Shown here: piece by piece, positions 12,078 to 23,733 of the stretch
Layout of the letters: every line of letters starts with the position of its first letter
Numbering within the stretch: position 1 is the stretch's first letter
From: Narthecium ossifragum
Taxonomy: Eukaryota > Streptophyta > Magnoliopsida > Dioscoreales > Nartheciaceae
Reading direction: 5' to 3'
NCBI GenBank assembly: GCA_963920575.1
Contig: OY986970.1
Coordinates: 20,033,274 to 20,097,273, forward strand
DNA length: 64,000 nucleotides
Made by a program: the position numbers and the translations under genes
The notes under the pieces: generated by a model
Seen by the model: the letters and a program-made list of their open reading frames with translations, nothing else
What the model was told of the DNA's origin: nothing
Databases searched by the model: none

Positions 12078-13064
12078 AGTCATGAAATTCCTTCAAGAGC
12101 CACAAACCCCACTTGAACTTGAAAGCATACCAAGCCGTACATCACCATGAGGTCTCTGTTGAGGAAACTCCCAGTCCACCTCCACCTGCTTCGCCCGCTC
12201 CTGTCGTAGCCCCAACGTCCATCTCCCCTCCTTCCTTCTTCGCGAGATGCTTGTGTAGCTGCAACAAATAATCATTAGTTTAGTTAGTAGCCTTCAACTC
12301 TTCCCATATATCTGTTGACGGTACCGTTAAGGCATGGATCTCAGCTTCTTCCAAATTGCGAGACAACGCATCATCTACGGAATTTTCTTTGCCTGGCTTT
12401 TAACAAATATCCTAATCGTTTGGATACCCACTCCTGCTACTCCGAAAAACATTTTTGACTCCGTTGATCTGTCTCGATGACAAACTTGCGTCCCATCAAA
12501 TACAGACGCCATAATCTCACGACCTCCATAACTGCCAGCATATGCTTGGCATATGTCGACCACGAATACTTAGACGGAGCGATAGTCGACTACTTAGACG
12601 GAGCGATAGCCTTGATGTGATACGGAATTGGCCGCCCCCTGCATCAACACTGCTCCAATCCCAACTCCAGTTGCTTTAGTCTCCACCACAATTTCTCTGA
12701 GAAATTAGGAAGGGCTAGCATGAGCTTGCTGGACATGGTGGCCTTCAGTTTTCCAAAGGCTATCGTCGTGTCGGAATACTAGGCGAATTTTCCCTTCTTC
12801 AATAGCTTAATAAGACGAGTTGCAATTTTGCTATAATTTTTAATAAATTTATGACAGTAGCCTGCCAGACCCAGAAATCCTCATAACTCCGTCACGAACT
12901 TTAGAATCGCCCAACACTTCATGGCTTCTATCTTCTTTGGATCAGTCTAGACGCCCTTATTGGAGATAATATGACCTAGATACTCCACCTCCTTCTCAGG
13001 AAATACGCACTTGGATGGCTTGATAAAAATATTTATTAGAAAGCAAAATCTTCAAAACTAACTG
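12078..13064 (-). pseudogene. G1 gypsy RT end and RNase H, decayed
   Basis: The minus strand reads KPSKCVFPEKEVEYLGHIIS, the RT thumb region, followed by a connection segment. RNase H motifs follow: GRPIPYHIKAIAPSK, then KHMLAVMEVVRLWRLYLMGR, then KFVIETDQRS. The glycine-rich GVLMQ stretch is damaged. Several stops and frameshifts are present. It follows directly on the RT at 17502-18090 once copy A4 is removed. The motif style is that of chromovirus-type Ty3/gypsy elements; no chromodomain was found. Confidence 0.8.
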
Positions 13065-13507
13065 TGTGAGGTCCTGTCCCTCTACTCCTGGGTCGACCGG
13101 CTAGGTCAGATTCGCGGCTCATTGCTTGTTTCGCGTCGAGCGCGTGATCCGGTGAATCGCATTGTTTCTTGGGTCGCAAGGGCAATTTGGTAAATTACGC
13201 CTTGTCGGTTTGTTTCACACTCGTGTGTACATACACTAACCGTGTTTGTGATAATGTTTGGTTAAAACGATTAGGTGAACCCCGGATCGAAAGATCCAGG
13301 CTTGAGCTTGTGTTCTAGCCAAAGTCTAGCTTTCTGCACCAAAAAGATTGATCTTGTCTTGCTAAGAAGATCGATCCTTTATTGCCAGAATGTAACGACC
13401 CCCATCGTCCGAGGCCGCCCAGGGCCTGTGGACTCGGTCCAGGATCCACCCGAGGACCCACCCGACACAATATTGTCCGCTTTTGACTCAAAGAGAAATA
13501 TGGGAAA

Positions 13508-13585
13508 ACTTCCCAGTGGGTGACACATCCCGGGACCACTCCAAGGCAAACACGCTTAACCTTGGAGTTTTCTGACGGATCACTG
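13508..13585 (-). promoter_or_regulatory. 5S rRNA-like domain in the left Cassandra LTR
   Basis: On the minus strand it reads TTAAGCGTGTTTGCC (box A-like), then GTGTCACCCACTGGGAAGTT (box C-like). These correspond to the internal RNA polymerase III promoter of plant 5S rRNA. It is diverged and unlikely to be a 5S gene. Whether it still recruits TFIIIA cannot be judged from sequence. Confidence 0.85.
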
Positions 13586-13785
13586 CCATCAAAGCTTTAA
13601 AATGCGTTGTCTTATAAGGGTTACTAATATACTTATATATACGTGGGGTTGTTTACTTGGTTACCTGGTTCGGTCACACGCCCTCCAGGCGAACATCAAC
13701 ACCCAGTACCCCGGGTCTCACAACCAAACCTTCTTAGAGGCCCAGCGTCCTCGCTGGCACAAACTGGCTAACAGACCTATAGCCT

Positions 13786-13797
13786 GCTCTGATACCA
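13786..13797 (-). other. Primer binding site of the Cassandra element (tRNA-iMet)
   Basis: The minus strand reads TGGTATCAGAGC, the full 12-nt complement of the plant initiator tRNA-Met 3' end. It lies two bases from the 5' LTR end at 13800. Confidence 0.92.
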
Positions 13798-13917
13798 TCT
13801 GTAACGGCCCCTGCCGTCCGGGGCCACCTAGGGCCTGCGGGCTCCGTCCAGTATCCACCCAAGGTCACCACCCGACACAATATTGTCCACTTTTGACTCA
13901 TCGTAAAAATCTGGGAA

Positions 13918-14000
13918 AACTTCCCATTGGGTCACCCATCCCGGGACTACTCCAAGGCAAGTACGCTTAACCTTGAAGTTTTCTGACGGATCACTGCCAT
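13918..14000 (-). promoter_or_regulatory. 5S rRNA-like domain in the right Cassandra LTR
   Basis: This is the better preserved copy. The minus strand gives GGTTAAGCGTACTTGCC, then GGGATGGGTGACCCAATGGG, close to the box A and box C regions of plant 5S rRNA. Confidence 0.87.
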
Positions 14001-14547
14001 CACGGCTTTAAAATGCGTTGTGTATTATAAGGGTTACTAATATACTTATATATACGTGGGGTTGCTTACCCGGTTACCTGATTCGGTCACACGCCCTCCA
14101 GCGAACACCGAGAACCAGTACCCCGGGTCTCATACAGAAAGTCAAACTGGATCGTCATGAAGGATCGAAAAGATCAATCATTTATAAGTCGGTTCGTTTG
14201 TCTATAAAACGGGCACGACCTCCTTCTTTAATCTCTTTTGAAATCCGCCGTTCCTGAGCTCAGATCCTGCTGGATTTAGAAGAGGTTGAAGGCGATCTTT
14301 GGCTTGGCAGCTGAGATTGAATATGCTTTTGTTTAGGTAGGGATGTTGCCTACTTGTTTTCCAGTTTTGTGAGTTTTGAGCTTGGTTGTAATTCTTTTGC
14401 TTAGATCTGCTTGTATGCACGTTCTTTTTCAATGCAAGTACCAGTTTTGGACTCGTGGTCTTTCGTACTACCAGATCCCAAGGTTTTGTGGGGTTTGATA
14501 GAGTTTTTCGATGGTATTTCTTAATGGCCGGTCGCCGGAGAACCCAA

Positions 14548-14750
14548 CGGGATCAATCCTTCTTGAGGAAAAATCGACCATTCTTGGGGCGTCATGCCTG
14601 GCCCGTACATGATCGATATTCTGGTGGAAGAAAATCGATCTTTTGCTTGGCGGCATGGACGGGGTCCCTGGTCACGAAAGTGATCGATCTTCCTTTTTGG
14701 CTTGACAGGGATGGAACTCCCTGTTTGCGAAAGAAAGGATCAATCCTTTT
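14548..14750. repeat. GATCGATC-type repeat array in A4
   Basis: Variants such as AAAATCGATC, GTGATCGATCTTCC, GGGATCAATCC and CATGATCGATATT occur about every 30-40 bp. Further copies at about 13346-13380 and 14148-14180 belong to the same array, which the Cassandra insertion split. Confidence 0.7.
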
Positions 14751-14990
14751 GGTCGCATTGAGGTGTTTTCGTCGGATTTTGCTCGCAAGGCTTTGTATGT
14801 GCGGTTTTCTTTACCACTTTATACCTTATATATATCTTGAGCATGTTAGCCCCATAATGAGGGATAGTGGTGAACCGGGAGAGTGACGACTCCTCGGATG
14901 CGTAGAAAGCATGTTGTACTGTTAGCCTTGTTTATCGGGGTTGCTTCCCGTAACATGCTATCTTTTTGTGGACTAGCTGCAGTTGGTAGG

Positions 14991-16433
14991 TGATAAGTCA
15001 CAAATTATTCATAATTAAGCCCCTTAAATTACCTTTGTTAGGTCTAGAGTAGTTGTATTTAATAGTTTGTTAGTTGATTTCAGGTTTAATCATGATCTGA
15101 GAAGAAATATAAGAATTTCGACTAAAAGGATGAATTTATGTGATAAAGACTGCTTCGTCGCCTATCAGGAGAATATTCTTTATATATTCTTTATAAGTCT
15201 AAATATTCTGGAAATTTATTACCTGGTAGAAAACTTCAAGACCTACAACTTTCATGTTGGACATTTTGCGAGACGCCTGAGGACTTAATACCAGTTTTGA
15301 AGAAGATAAAGATATATAGCTGCTCGAAAACTGGTCCGTCGATACTCAGGAGAATATTCTCCAAATATTCCATATAAGTCCAAATAATGTAACATCTTTG
15401 GGACAGGACAGAAGGCTTCCTAATCTACATCTTTTATGTTGAGCAAATTTCCAAATTTCAGACGGATTGAACCCAGTCGCGACCGGAAGAGGCTGTCAGA
15501 ATTAAACCAGGAAATCCGAGTTGCACTAGAGGTTCAACTCAACCCATAACCCTAACTCCAGGAATACACCTATAAGAAGGTGTTGGCTGGCCGAAAATAA
15601 GGATCTTTTTGACAATCTTTGGAGAAGGAGAAAGAAGACGGAGAGGATGTGGATGGTGACAGCTTGCTACTCCAACCCGATGGCTTTCATCCAAAAAATG
15701 AGTTGCTAATTCTTGTACTTAGGATTAATCATTAAACCCTAGTGTAGTTTTGGTTTTTCTTTAGTTGGATTCTTGTAAACTTCTCGATGCATGATCTCAT
15801 AAATATGGTTTTATTGTTAAAAGAGTTGAAGGAATAGAGTTCCCTTGACGTACTTTCAGTCCTACATGATTTCTGTGATTTATTGTAGAGATTTATGAGA
15901 TGGTTTTAATGAAGTTATTGGTTTGCCTTTGAGATAAGCTATGCTACACGAAGGTAGGTTGTGCCAAGGTCATTAGGAGTAGTATAATTTAATGTAATCG
16001 TAGGATCAAACACAATCTATGCCAAGTAAATATAGGTTATGCCGTTGGGAATATTAACTTTCTTTTAGGGATTCATGTGAGCTTGTAGTCATATGATCCA
16101 TAATGTTGAGAGAAGGGAACAAGATGATAACTAGAGAAGACTAATAATGAAACTAGGACGGATTGAGTAATTCCTAAGTAACTACTCCATTGATTCAAAT
16201 TGATCAATCTTTTATCTCTTTTATTTATTAGTTTAGATAACTTTATTCTATCTTTGATTCTTTTGTTTAGTTTTAGGATTTAGAGAATTGATTTTAGTTT
16301 CCAACGTTTTCCCTGTGGATCGACTCCCGACTTCACCGCTATTCTACCTAGTAGTGTAGTGATTGAATAAGGATTATAAATTTATATTTGATTGAGTTTG
16401 CAACGTTTTAACGACAACGTTTGTGAGCGATCA
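14991..16433 (+). mobile_element. Family B solo LTR, copy B3, nested in A4
   Basis: 1443 bp, starting TGATAAGTCACAAATT and ending GTGAGCGATCA. It is flanked by GTAGG at 14986-14990 and 16434-16438, an exact 5-bp target duplication. This copy sets the true ends of family B. No coding sequence is seen. The TGATAAGT start resembles Athila-like gypsy LTRs, in line with the gag-like remnant attached to B1. Confidence 0.88.
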
Positions 16434-17501
16434 GTAGGGTTACCACTGCAGCGGTCTCTTGACCTGTATTATCTGTTCACCAATAGGGCCGGCAAGGTGC
16501 CAAGCCCATATCGTGTTTTCTTATCGTCACATATGTTGCATGCTCATATGCTTTCTTGCGTGTGTTCATAACATGCATCTGGTTGTGCATTAGCTGCATA
16601 AGGTTAGGGCGTGGGCGATCTGCGGTATCACCGTGCTGAGGCTTGGAAGCTTGGATTTAGCCTTAGGACCGAGGCTGGGTAGCTTGGTCCATGTTTGAAT
16701 GGTTGTGTTCAGTCGATCTCGATGATAGGCCTAGATGACTTGAACACTTGTTGATCGATGATTTAGAGGTCGTGTCGGCCTCGAGCCGGGTTCTGAGGTA
16801 TAGACAGTGTTCGGATTCCTTGTCTCTTGAGTAGAGGGTGTGCCTACTCAGCGGTGTTGTCTTCCCACATAACAGTGCTAGTTTCCTGCTTGTGAGATGA
16901 CAGTGTCGGTTTCCTGTCTCGATGAGAGTGACTTTGTATGTGACCAGCTCGGCTGAAAGACCATGACTGAGGCCCCTCAGGGACACGTGGTGGCGTTATG
17001 GGCCCATGTGTACACCCAGACCTTGCTAGAGGGTGGCACTGTTATGTTTCTCTCTTCCTTCTGTGAGTCGTAGTGTAGTTTCCATGTTGAGCTTAGTTGT
17101 TCATTCCTACTCGGGCTGCGTTTTGCAAGTGCAGGCATTAGCTCCTCTTTGGTGGCCTCTACCGGGCAGTTGGTTGGCGGTGCGGCGGCGCCTGGTGGAG
17201 TTTGAGGAATGGTGATCTTCTGTCTTCAAAACCTTTGTATAGTTAGCCTCCTACGGGAGTGTATAAATGTTTGTACCTGATTTCCCCTCTTCGAGGTTTT
17301 GTAGACTTGTACTTCTGGATTTATAATCTTTAAGTTGAGGTTTCTATTAATTCTAGAATTGTTAATTGAGGGTGTTTAATGAATGCTTAAGGAAACCAGT
17401 AGACTAGTGGGAACCCTCGCTATATTTTTCCGTAGTTAGTTAGGTTTCGGTTCACATCTCCGGCCCGGTTGGGCTTCCACGGGTCGGGGCGCGACAAACT
17501 G

Positions 17502-18749
17502 TAAATATTGCAGGTGCTCTGCCCAAGCTTCTCTTTACACTAGGATTTCATCAAAAAAATACCAAGATAAACCTCCGCAAACATGGCTGGAAGAGTGCAC
17601 TCATAGCTGCCTGGAACATAGACGAAGTGTTGCACAAGCCATGTGGCATAACCACATACTCATAGTGGCCACTATGCATGCAGAAAGCAATTTTATGAAT
17701 ATCTTCTGCATGCATCCTTATTGGATGGTATTTTTCCTGTAAATCCAACTTCAAGAAATAGACTGCCCCATGGAGCTCGTCGATCATGTCATCGACTGTT
17801 GGTATTGGGAAACGGTCCTTGACGATCAACGCATTGAGACCCCTATAATCTGTACAGAAGTGCCAGGTGCCGTCTTTTTTCTTTACCAATAGTGTTGGCG
17901 ATGAGACCGGACTGATGCTAGGCCTAATCAACCCGGATTTCATCATCTCCACCACTTGCCACTCTCTCTCATTCTTCTGGCAATGTGTGTAATGGTAGGG
18001 CGACACATTGACAGGAGCTGCATCCTCGAGCAATGGAGTGCGGTGGACAAACTCCTGGATGGGCGGTAGCTCCTTTGGCTCTTCCAACACAGTGGTGAAC
18101 TCCCTAAGAAGCTCCCAGATTTCTGGTGGCTGCTCTCCTTCCTATCTTCTACTGTCACCTCCACCCGAAGGTTGAACAATTCACCACCCCCACGGTACCC
18201 ACGCTCGATAGCATGACTCGAAGCGGCCTAGGGTTCTCAAATTCTGTTGGGACCGATGATATACTCCTCACCATCCTTCGCGAAGCACATGGTCATGGAC
18301 TTCCAATCACACACTACTGGTCCCAATCCTGCCACCCATCCAACTCCAAGCACCAAATCCATACGTTACAGGTAATCTTGAATATCAATACCGACCTCAC
18401 AGGACTTCTCTCTACATAAGAGCCGCTCACCATTCGCCACGTGCACCGCAAATTCTTCCACCGGAGTCACGACTTAACCCAGACGACTAGCAGCCCCCTC
18501 ATCAATAAAGTTGTGTGTCAAGCCATTGTCTACCAGAGTGGTGAGTGCACCCCGCTCGATGCTTGCCAACACCCATATCGTTCGAGGGCCTGAGCACCTA
18601 GAAAGAGCATGCAGTGAAATTGAAGTGTTGTTTGAACCGCCCAACTCCAGTTCATACCCCTCCTGTCCGTTGCCATCAATAGCACTCCCAATCCCCGGCT
18701 CTTTTCCAATACACTCAGTGTTGATCCTAACCTTAGTTTGATGATTCAA
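17502..18749 (-). pseudogene. G1 gypsy protease and reverse transcriptase, decayed
   Basis: The 18474-18749 part reads as an aspartic protease ending TLVDNGLTHNFIDEGAASRL; the catalytic D-T/S-G triad is mutated to DNG. The 17551-18090 part is the RT palm: ELPPIQEFVHRTPL, ISPVSSPTLLVKKKDGTW, DYRGLNALIVKDRFPIPTVD, YFLKLDLQEKYHPIRMHAED and ILVFFDEIL. The usual YVDD/FFDD active site is FFDE here. It is interrupted by A4 at 17497 and truncated upstream at about 18750 by other repeat sequence. The motif style is chromovirus-like. It is not functional. Confidence 0.85.
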
Positions 18750-19636
18750 ATATATATTGGATGATGAAATATTGATTTAATATTTATTTCCCTTAATTTA
18801 GATCTCTTTAAACTTAATTTTTAGAGTTTGTTGTACTGACGGTCGATGTCAGGATCGACCGTGAGTTGGCACGGTCGATGTTCCTAACTTAACCAAGTTG
18901 GAGCTAAGCTGACAGTCGATTCCAACATCAACCCTGGATCGAAGTTCTCTTAACTGAGACATAAAGTAGATGGGATGGTCAATTCATGAACCGACCATGA
19001 GTGAATGAAAGAGGATGTATGGATCGACCGTGCATTACATTTATTCATTTTATTGATTATTTGAGTGTTGGCTTGGAGGGAATATGTTTTTGAATATCTT
19101 AGGTTGACGGATAATGCATGGGTCTTGAAGAATAGAGGTCGATCGAAGCATCGAACCTGGATGTATCATTTCTTCATAGAGAAGGACGGTCGATGCGACG
19201 GTGGATATGCGGATCAACCGTCAACATTGAAGGCTGGATTCTGAGTACAATGGTTGAAGCGACTGTCGATGTGTGAATCGACCGCCACCATATACAGAGT
19301 CAAAAATAGAGCCATTAGGAAATTTCTCGGAGCCCTTGGAGGCTATTTTTTGACGAGTTGAAGGCAAGTATAAGTAGGTTTGAGTTGTAAACTTGCCTCT
19401 TATTTATTGCTATTATTTGTGAACATTTGGGCAAGTTAGAGATTCATTTTTACTACTTCTTGTGAGTTTCAACCTTTGTAAACCTTCTTCGAGTGTGAAG
19501 AAAAACATTGTGGAAGATCCAAGAGTTCTTTGGAGTTGATTGTAAGGTTTTGAAACATCCGAAAGCTTGGAGGAAAGCTTGTAAGGAGATTTGCAAATAG
19601 TGGAATCTCAAAAATGATCTTGAGTGAAGTGGAAGT
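18750..19636 (+). mobile_element. Unclassified LTR-like sequence with a GGTCGATC repeat array
   Basis: AT-rich sequence cuts off G1. It is followed by an array of GGTCGATG..GGATCGACC repeats (18838-19292). Next is a stretch with TTGTGAGTTTCAACC and GTGTGAAGAAAAACATTGTGG, which looks like the transcribed part of a plant LTR, possibly copia-type. Family A copy A5 interrupts it at 19637. No second LTR or gene was found, so the identity is a guess. Confidence 0.4.
18838..19292. repeat. Degenerate GGTCGAT/ATCGACC array outside family A
   Basis: Pairs such as CGGTCGATGTCAGGATCGACC recur with spacers of 30-100 bp, at least seven times. The core is the same as in the A1 array, but the surrounding sequence is unrelated. 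Confidence 0.72.
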
Positions 19637-21970
19637 TGTCACACCCCGATCCAGAAAACTTATCCGGTCCGGGGCGTGAGAGTTTCTAATCTATTCAATC
19701 CATGTGTGGCGCATTTATACAACAATTATTACAACTAATTTGAACAAAAGATCTGAGGCTAAAATTGTAATATCTAAAATTAGACCAAAATGTACTAATA
19801 CAATATTATGAAAATTCCTTGAAGAGGGAAATTATATATTTAACATAATTCTTGAAGGATGTCTATAAACAAAAACTGTGAAAAGTACAATATGGTCTTC
19901 AGAAACCTCAAACGCCTCTAAAAGTCGACGCGCCACCAAAAGCTGATTCGCTAGGAGCTACGGAAGCACTTGCGCTTGCACCTGCAAACACAGCCCGGGT
20001 AGGAGTGAGCAACAAAGGTCAGCACGATTCTATTCTACGTCACACTGAAAAGAAAGGAACAGTAAAGCCCAGATTCCATCTCATCTCTAGGGGGAAACAT
20101 ACGTTACATCCACTACGTACCACTACGGCACGCACTCTGATGACCTCCACTGTCAACAGTCGTCCCCCACAACCCAAACGCTCCAGCGCTGAAACAACGG
20201 GGAGTATGACACATGGTATACGTAGCTTCCCCTATCGCGGTACTGAGAACGAGACTAAGACGGAACCCAAGACGACCTCTACACCTCAATCAAAAGTAAT
20301 TGTAGCATACTAGACAGTAACTTCGATAGCAAAAGATTATCATAACAAATCGCTCTAAACCTTGCTACCCAACCTCGGTCCTATGGCTAGATCTGAGCTG
20401 CCCGAGCCCTTGGATGGGCGATTAACCCATCGCCCACACCTAGCCTAAAATGCATCTAATGAAATCAATTACATATATGCTCACACGCACAAATAAGATT
20501 TCAGGCATGCAGCAAGATGTCAAATTATATACAGGGCTAGGCGTAGCACATATCTCGCCAAAGGGTGACCATAACATGGGTCTAGAATAAGCGGATAAAT
20601 GGGCGCACATGCCTACAAGTCTCCACGAGACTAAACAACCAATCTAGATTAACAATTAATATAACCTTTGTCATTACAATGGCATCTACAAGTCGTCAAC
20701 CAAAAGTTGCCACAAACAGGATACAATTCTGGCCAAACCGATAACAACTAACAACAACAAAGCAAAACATGTATGTTGGTAGTTATCTGTAACATGCGAT
20801 CATTGATATAAAACCAGAATTTCATAATCTATATCTACGGTTAAATCACATCCAAAACACTCGCCAAAACCCTTGAAAATCCATTGATAATAGTATGCAT
20901 GCTTCCTAACATCATTGGCTATCTATCATGAAAGAAACCCAATCAAAGAACCATGAAAAAATCCCTATTCAAGGGCTGGTGGTCGATGTCACGGTCAACC
21001 TTGAGGTGAGGCGAAAGCTGGCGATCGATCGAAGCATCGACCCTGGGGAACCAAAGTGGCAAAAGAGGCACACGGTCAATCCGACGGTCGACCGTGAATC
21101 CTGGGTAAACAAGGATATGGGAATGGCGATCGATCCGTAGATCAACCTTGAGATGCTGACGAGGGATCTGAGGCCCACAATATAGACGACGGTCTAAGCG
21201 ACGGTCAACCATAGATCCTGGGTAAGATAGAAAATCTAGGAAGTTTTCTTCTGACACAGCTTGGGATAAAAATTCACCAAAAATCATACATAAATCTCAA
21301 AAATATAAAACTAGTTGGAATTGAAAGCTAACTCATTAATCTACAACTTTCATGTGGAAGATCAACTGAGATCATGCACCTACAACTCTGTAGTCAAGCT
21401 CTAATATAGATGTTCTAATTAAACAAGAAAATCCAGAAATTAGATAGGAAGAAGATGATTAAATCCGGTATAAATCAAAACCAAATCCAATAAAACTTAG
21501 AACAGTTACTAAGCACACATAGTAGCAACATCTAACACAAAGAAAACAAAGAAACAACTAATCAAACAACCTAGAACACCTAAACAAAGGTATAAGTGAA
21601 GAATCCTATATTACTACGTAATCCATCGCTAAACCACCGTCAAACCAGCTCCTTCCTTCTCCTTGTTGCCTCCAAGCTCGTCGGGGAACGTCGGAGCTCT
21701 CAAACTCTCAAAGCCTCACCGGAGAAGAAGAAAAGAGAGAAAGGAGATGCCGCGGGAAACATGGGAAGGAAAGAAAAGAAGACGCGGAAAGGAAGGGGGG
21801 TATCTATAAAGCTCAAATCGACCTGCTACAGTGTGAACTGTCCTGCTACAGTGCGAACCGACCTGCCCCCCTGCTACAGTGATGAACCGACTTACTAGAA
21901 TGTCAATCGATCATCCGTTTCTATCTTTCCCGATCCAGGTCTGATCTTCCGATCGAGAATGCCTATTTGG
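19637..21970 (+). mobile_element. Family A long LTR, copy A5, 3' end uncertain
   Basis: It starts TGTCACACCCCGATCCAG and follows the family order: GCACCTGCAAACACAGCCCGG, TGGCTAGATCTGAGCTGCCCG, the GATCGA array, and a GATCTTCCGATCG stretch near 21950. The terminal AATTGCC..CCTCACA part of other copies is missing, so it is truncated near 21970. No target duplication was found. A short unit CCTGCTACAGTG is repeated three times near 21830-21890. An open frame at 21596-21898 is lysine-rich low-complexity sequence, not a gene. Confidence 0.65.
20978..21221. repeat. GGTCGATC/GGTCAACC array in A5
   Basis: Units such as GGTCGATGTCACGGTCAACC, GCGATCGATCGAAGCATCGA and CGACGGTCGACCGTG lie in about 245 bp. 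This is the counterpart of the A1 and A3 arrays, with its own variants. Confidence 0.78.
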
Positions 21971-22627
21971 ATTATGTATCGTTAATCAAATTATCAAATA
22001 TGAAAATGGATCTCACCTAATTTGTCAAAGCATGCTCGTGAGCTCTTAGAATATGAACCCCCTTATGGGAGAATTTTGGGTTGTTTAGTTGCAATTACAT
22101 TGCCCCAACACGTGTAATAATCAAGCCACATTTTGTTACCTATTGCATTTTGAAACAGAAATGAAACGGAAATGAAAATTGTGCCTAACGTGGAATTTTA
22201 AATGCGGCTGGCAATAGTTTCGAAATGGAACCAAAGTTCCCATGTTTGAAGGGAGTCCTATTTGGATCATATCAAAACCAATGGACCAACAGTCGAGATC
22301 TTTGATAAAATGCTTCGGAGGCACTGGATTCCCAAGTTATATATGAAAATCGAGGGGCCCTACTTTTTGAAATACTCAAGTTTATTAAATTTTCATTTCT
22401 ACCCTTCACTTAAATAATGATATTTTGATTGAAGTAACACTAGTCCTTAGAGCAACAATTTTATATAAACCCTATTGTCATATCTAACTTTTAGTTAAAT
22501 AATCACCACAGCTATGGAGATATTTAGTCAAATAGACATTAATATAATTATAAATTTATGCTATTAGAGAAAATGATATTTTGGTCTATTAATTAATATT
22601 CTCATTCTTGTTTTCACAAACATTATG
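21971..22627. other. Unassigned AT-rich stretch
   Basis: I see no gene, tRNA, terminal repeat or recognisable protein remnant here. It follows the truncated end of A5 and precedes the MITE candidate and the hAT element. Confidence 0.5.
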
Positions 22628-22810
22628 GGCTTGTTTGGCAGCCTGGAATACGTTGGGATCCGTGGGATGGGGGGACACACGGATTCGCGTGATTGGATCT
22701 CGCGCGGATACCATGCGGACCCCGGAAAATGGGATCCACCCAATTTCGACGTCCGCTCGGACGCCGCGCGCGGGATCCGTCCCTACGGATACCTGCACGG
22801 CAAACAGGCC
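22628..22810. mobile_element. Candidate 183-bp MITE
   Basis: The ends are GGCTTGTTTGGCAGCCTG on the left and, reversed, GGCCTGTTTGCCGTGCAG on the right, an imperfect terminal inverted repeat. The interior is GC-rich with GGGATCC repeats. ATG flanks both ends (22625-22627 and 22811-22813), which may be a 3-bp target duplication. PIF/Harbinger elements usually duplicate TWA, so the class is unsure. Confidence 0.5.
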
Positions 22811-23330
22811 ATGTATCCCAAACATTTGCAAACAATATTTTGATTTTAGTCCCTGAACATACCAAACGACCACGGTTCCATTCTTGTTCCCATTCATATT
22901 TTCATTCTTGTTCCCATTCCATTTGCAATGGCTAAGGGTGGACAAAAAGCCCGCCTGGTGATGAGTGCATGAAAGTGCACTCTAAATAGCCTTATAACCA
23001 TCTCAATTGCTAAATTATTATCTTTAATCAACATCTTTATTCCTATTTTTATATCTATATGTTGCTTCACATAGTTGTTTGGAAAATGCAGGAAAAATGA
23101 GAAAAGAAGCTGAAAAGAGTGCATGGATCAACTTTAAAGATTGATCTGTACCGGCTCATGAAGAATCAGATTATGTGCCATATATGGTTGGAAAGCTCTT
23201 GAAGTCTAGATTCTGGAGAATTTTACGATTTGTGATTCCGAGTTTCCTAAAGGAAGTTACGGCAATTTTAGTACCGATGGCGCAGTCTGAATGGCAGCAC
23301 AGTAAATAAGCTGGAAGTCCGAGCGATCCG

Positions 23331-23676
23331 CCGATCGATCGGACTACGCAGAAACGTGACAGAACCTTTTTTTTTGGCTGAACGAAGTCCGATCGATTTC
23401 TCCATCCCTCCTAAGGGGTCCGATCGATCCGACACCAATGGTCCGATCGATCGGGCTCAGGAAAAGCCAAAAATAGCGGATTTTTACTCAACCGATCGAT
23501 CCAACACTCATAGTCCGATCGATCGGACTTGGGAATTAAAGGTTGACAGAACGTATGCTTTTTAGAGGAGCAGAGTTCGATCGATCCGTCCATCGATCGA
23601 ACTCGGGCGTAAATAGAAGTTGGAGATTTCAATGAGACCGATCGATCCAACATCCCGAGGAGGATCGATCGGACGT
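23331..23676. repeat. Array of CCGATCGATCGG palindromes in the 5' LTR
   Basis: At least ten GATCGAT cores lie in about 346 bp. They are arranged as GTCCGATCGAT followed by ATCGATCGGAC, that is, in facing pairs. The array ends about 57 bp before the TATA box, so it occupies the promoter-proximal U3. The 3' LTR holds the matching array at 28560-28906. Confidence 0.9.
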
Positions 23677-23733
23677 TCCCAGTGAATTAAATCAACGGTT
23701 TTGATCTAATCCGAGTTTACTAATTCTTGGACC

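Larger units (their letters stand above)
13391..14134 (-). mobile_element. Cassandra-type TRIM retrotransposon with both LTRs
   Basis: A 744-bp non-coding element has two LTRs, 13391-13722 and 13800-14134 (332 and 335 bp). Its LTRs end in CGTTACA on the minus strand. A 12-nt match to the initiator tRNA-Met primer site (TGGTATCAGAGC) lies two bases inside the right LTR. The flanks are CAGAA on both sides (13386-13390 and 14135-14139), an exact target duplication. Each LTR contains a stretch like the 3' two thirds of 5S rRNA, on the same strand as the element. This combination defines Cassandra elements. The small internal domain (about 77 bp) encodes nothing. It sits inside LTR A4. Confidence 0.93.
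13065..17496 (-). mobile_element. Family A solo LTR, copy A4, with two nested elements
   Basis: On the minus strand it starts TGTCGCGCCCCGACCC and ends GGACCTCACA. It is flanked on both sides by AACTG (13060-13064 and 17497-17501), an exact 5-bp target duplication. This is the clearest proof that family A sequences are LTRs with TG..CA ends. The insertion splits the RT gene of G1 just after the FFDEIL stretch. Its 4432 bp include a Cassandra element (744 bp plus 5) and LTR B3 (1443 bp plus 5). Subtracting them leaves about 2.2 kb, the size of A2 and A6. Confidence 0.88.

Noticed and set aside
13800..14134. A genuine 5S rRNA gene
   Set aside because: The 5S-like domain is diverged, lies within both LTRs of a TRIM, and lacks the first third of 5S rRNA.
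22589..22945. Overlapping frames on both strands near 22.6-22.9 kb
   Set aside because: They are shadows of the GC-rich MITE candidate. No frame is better supported than another.
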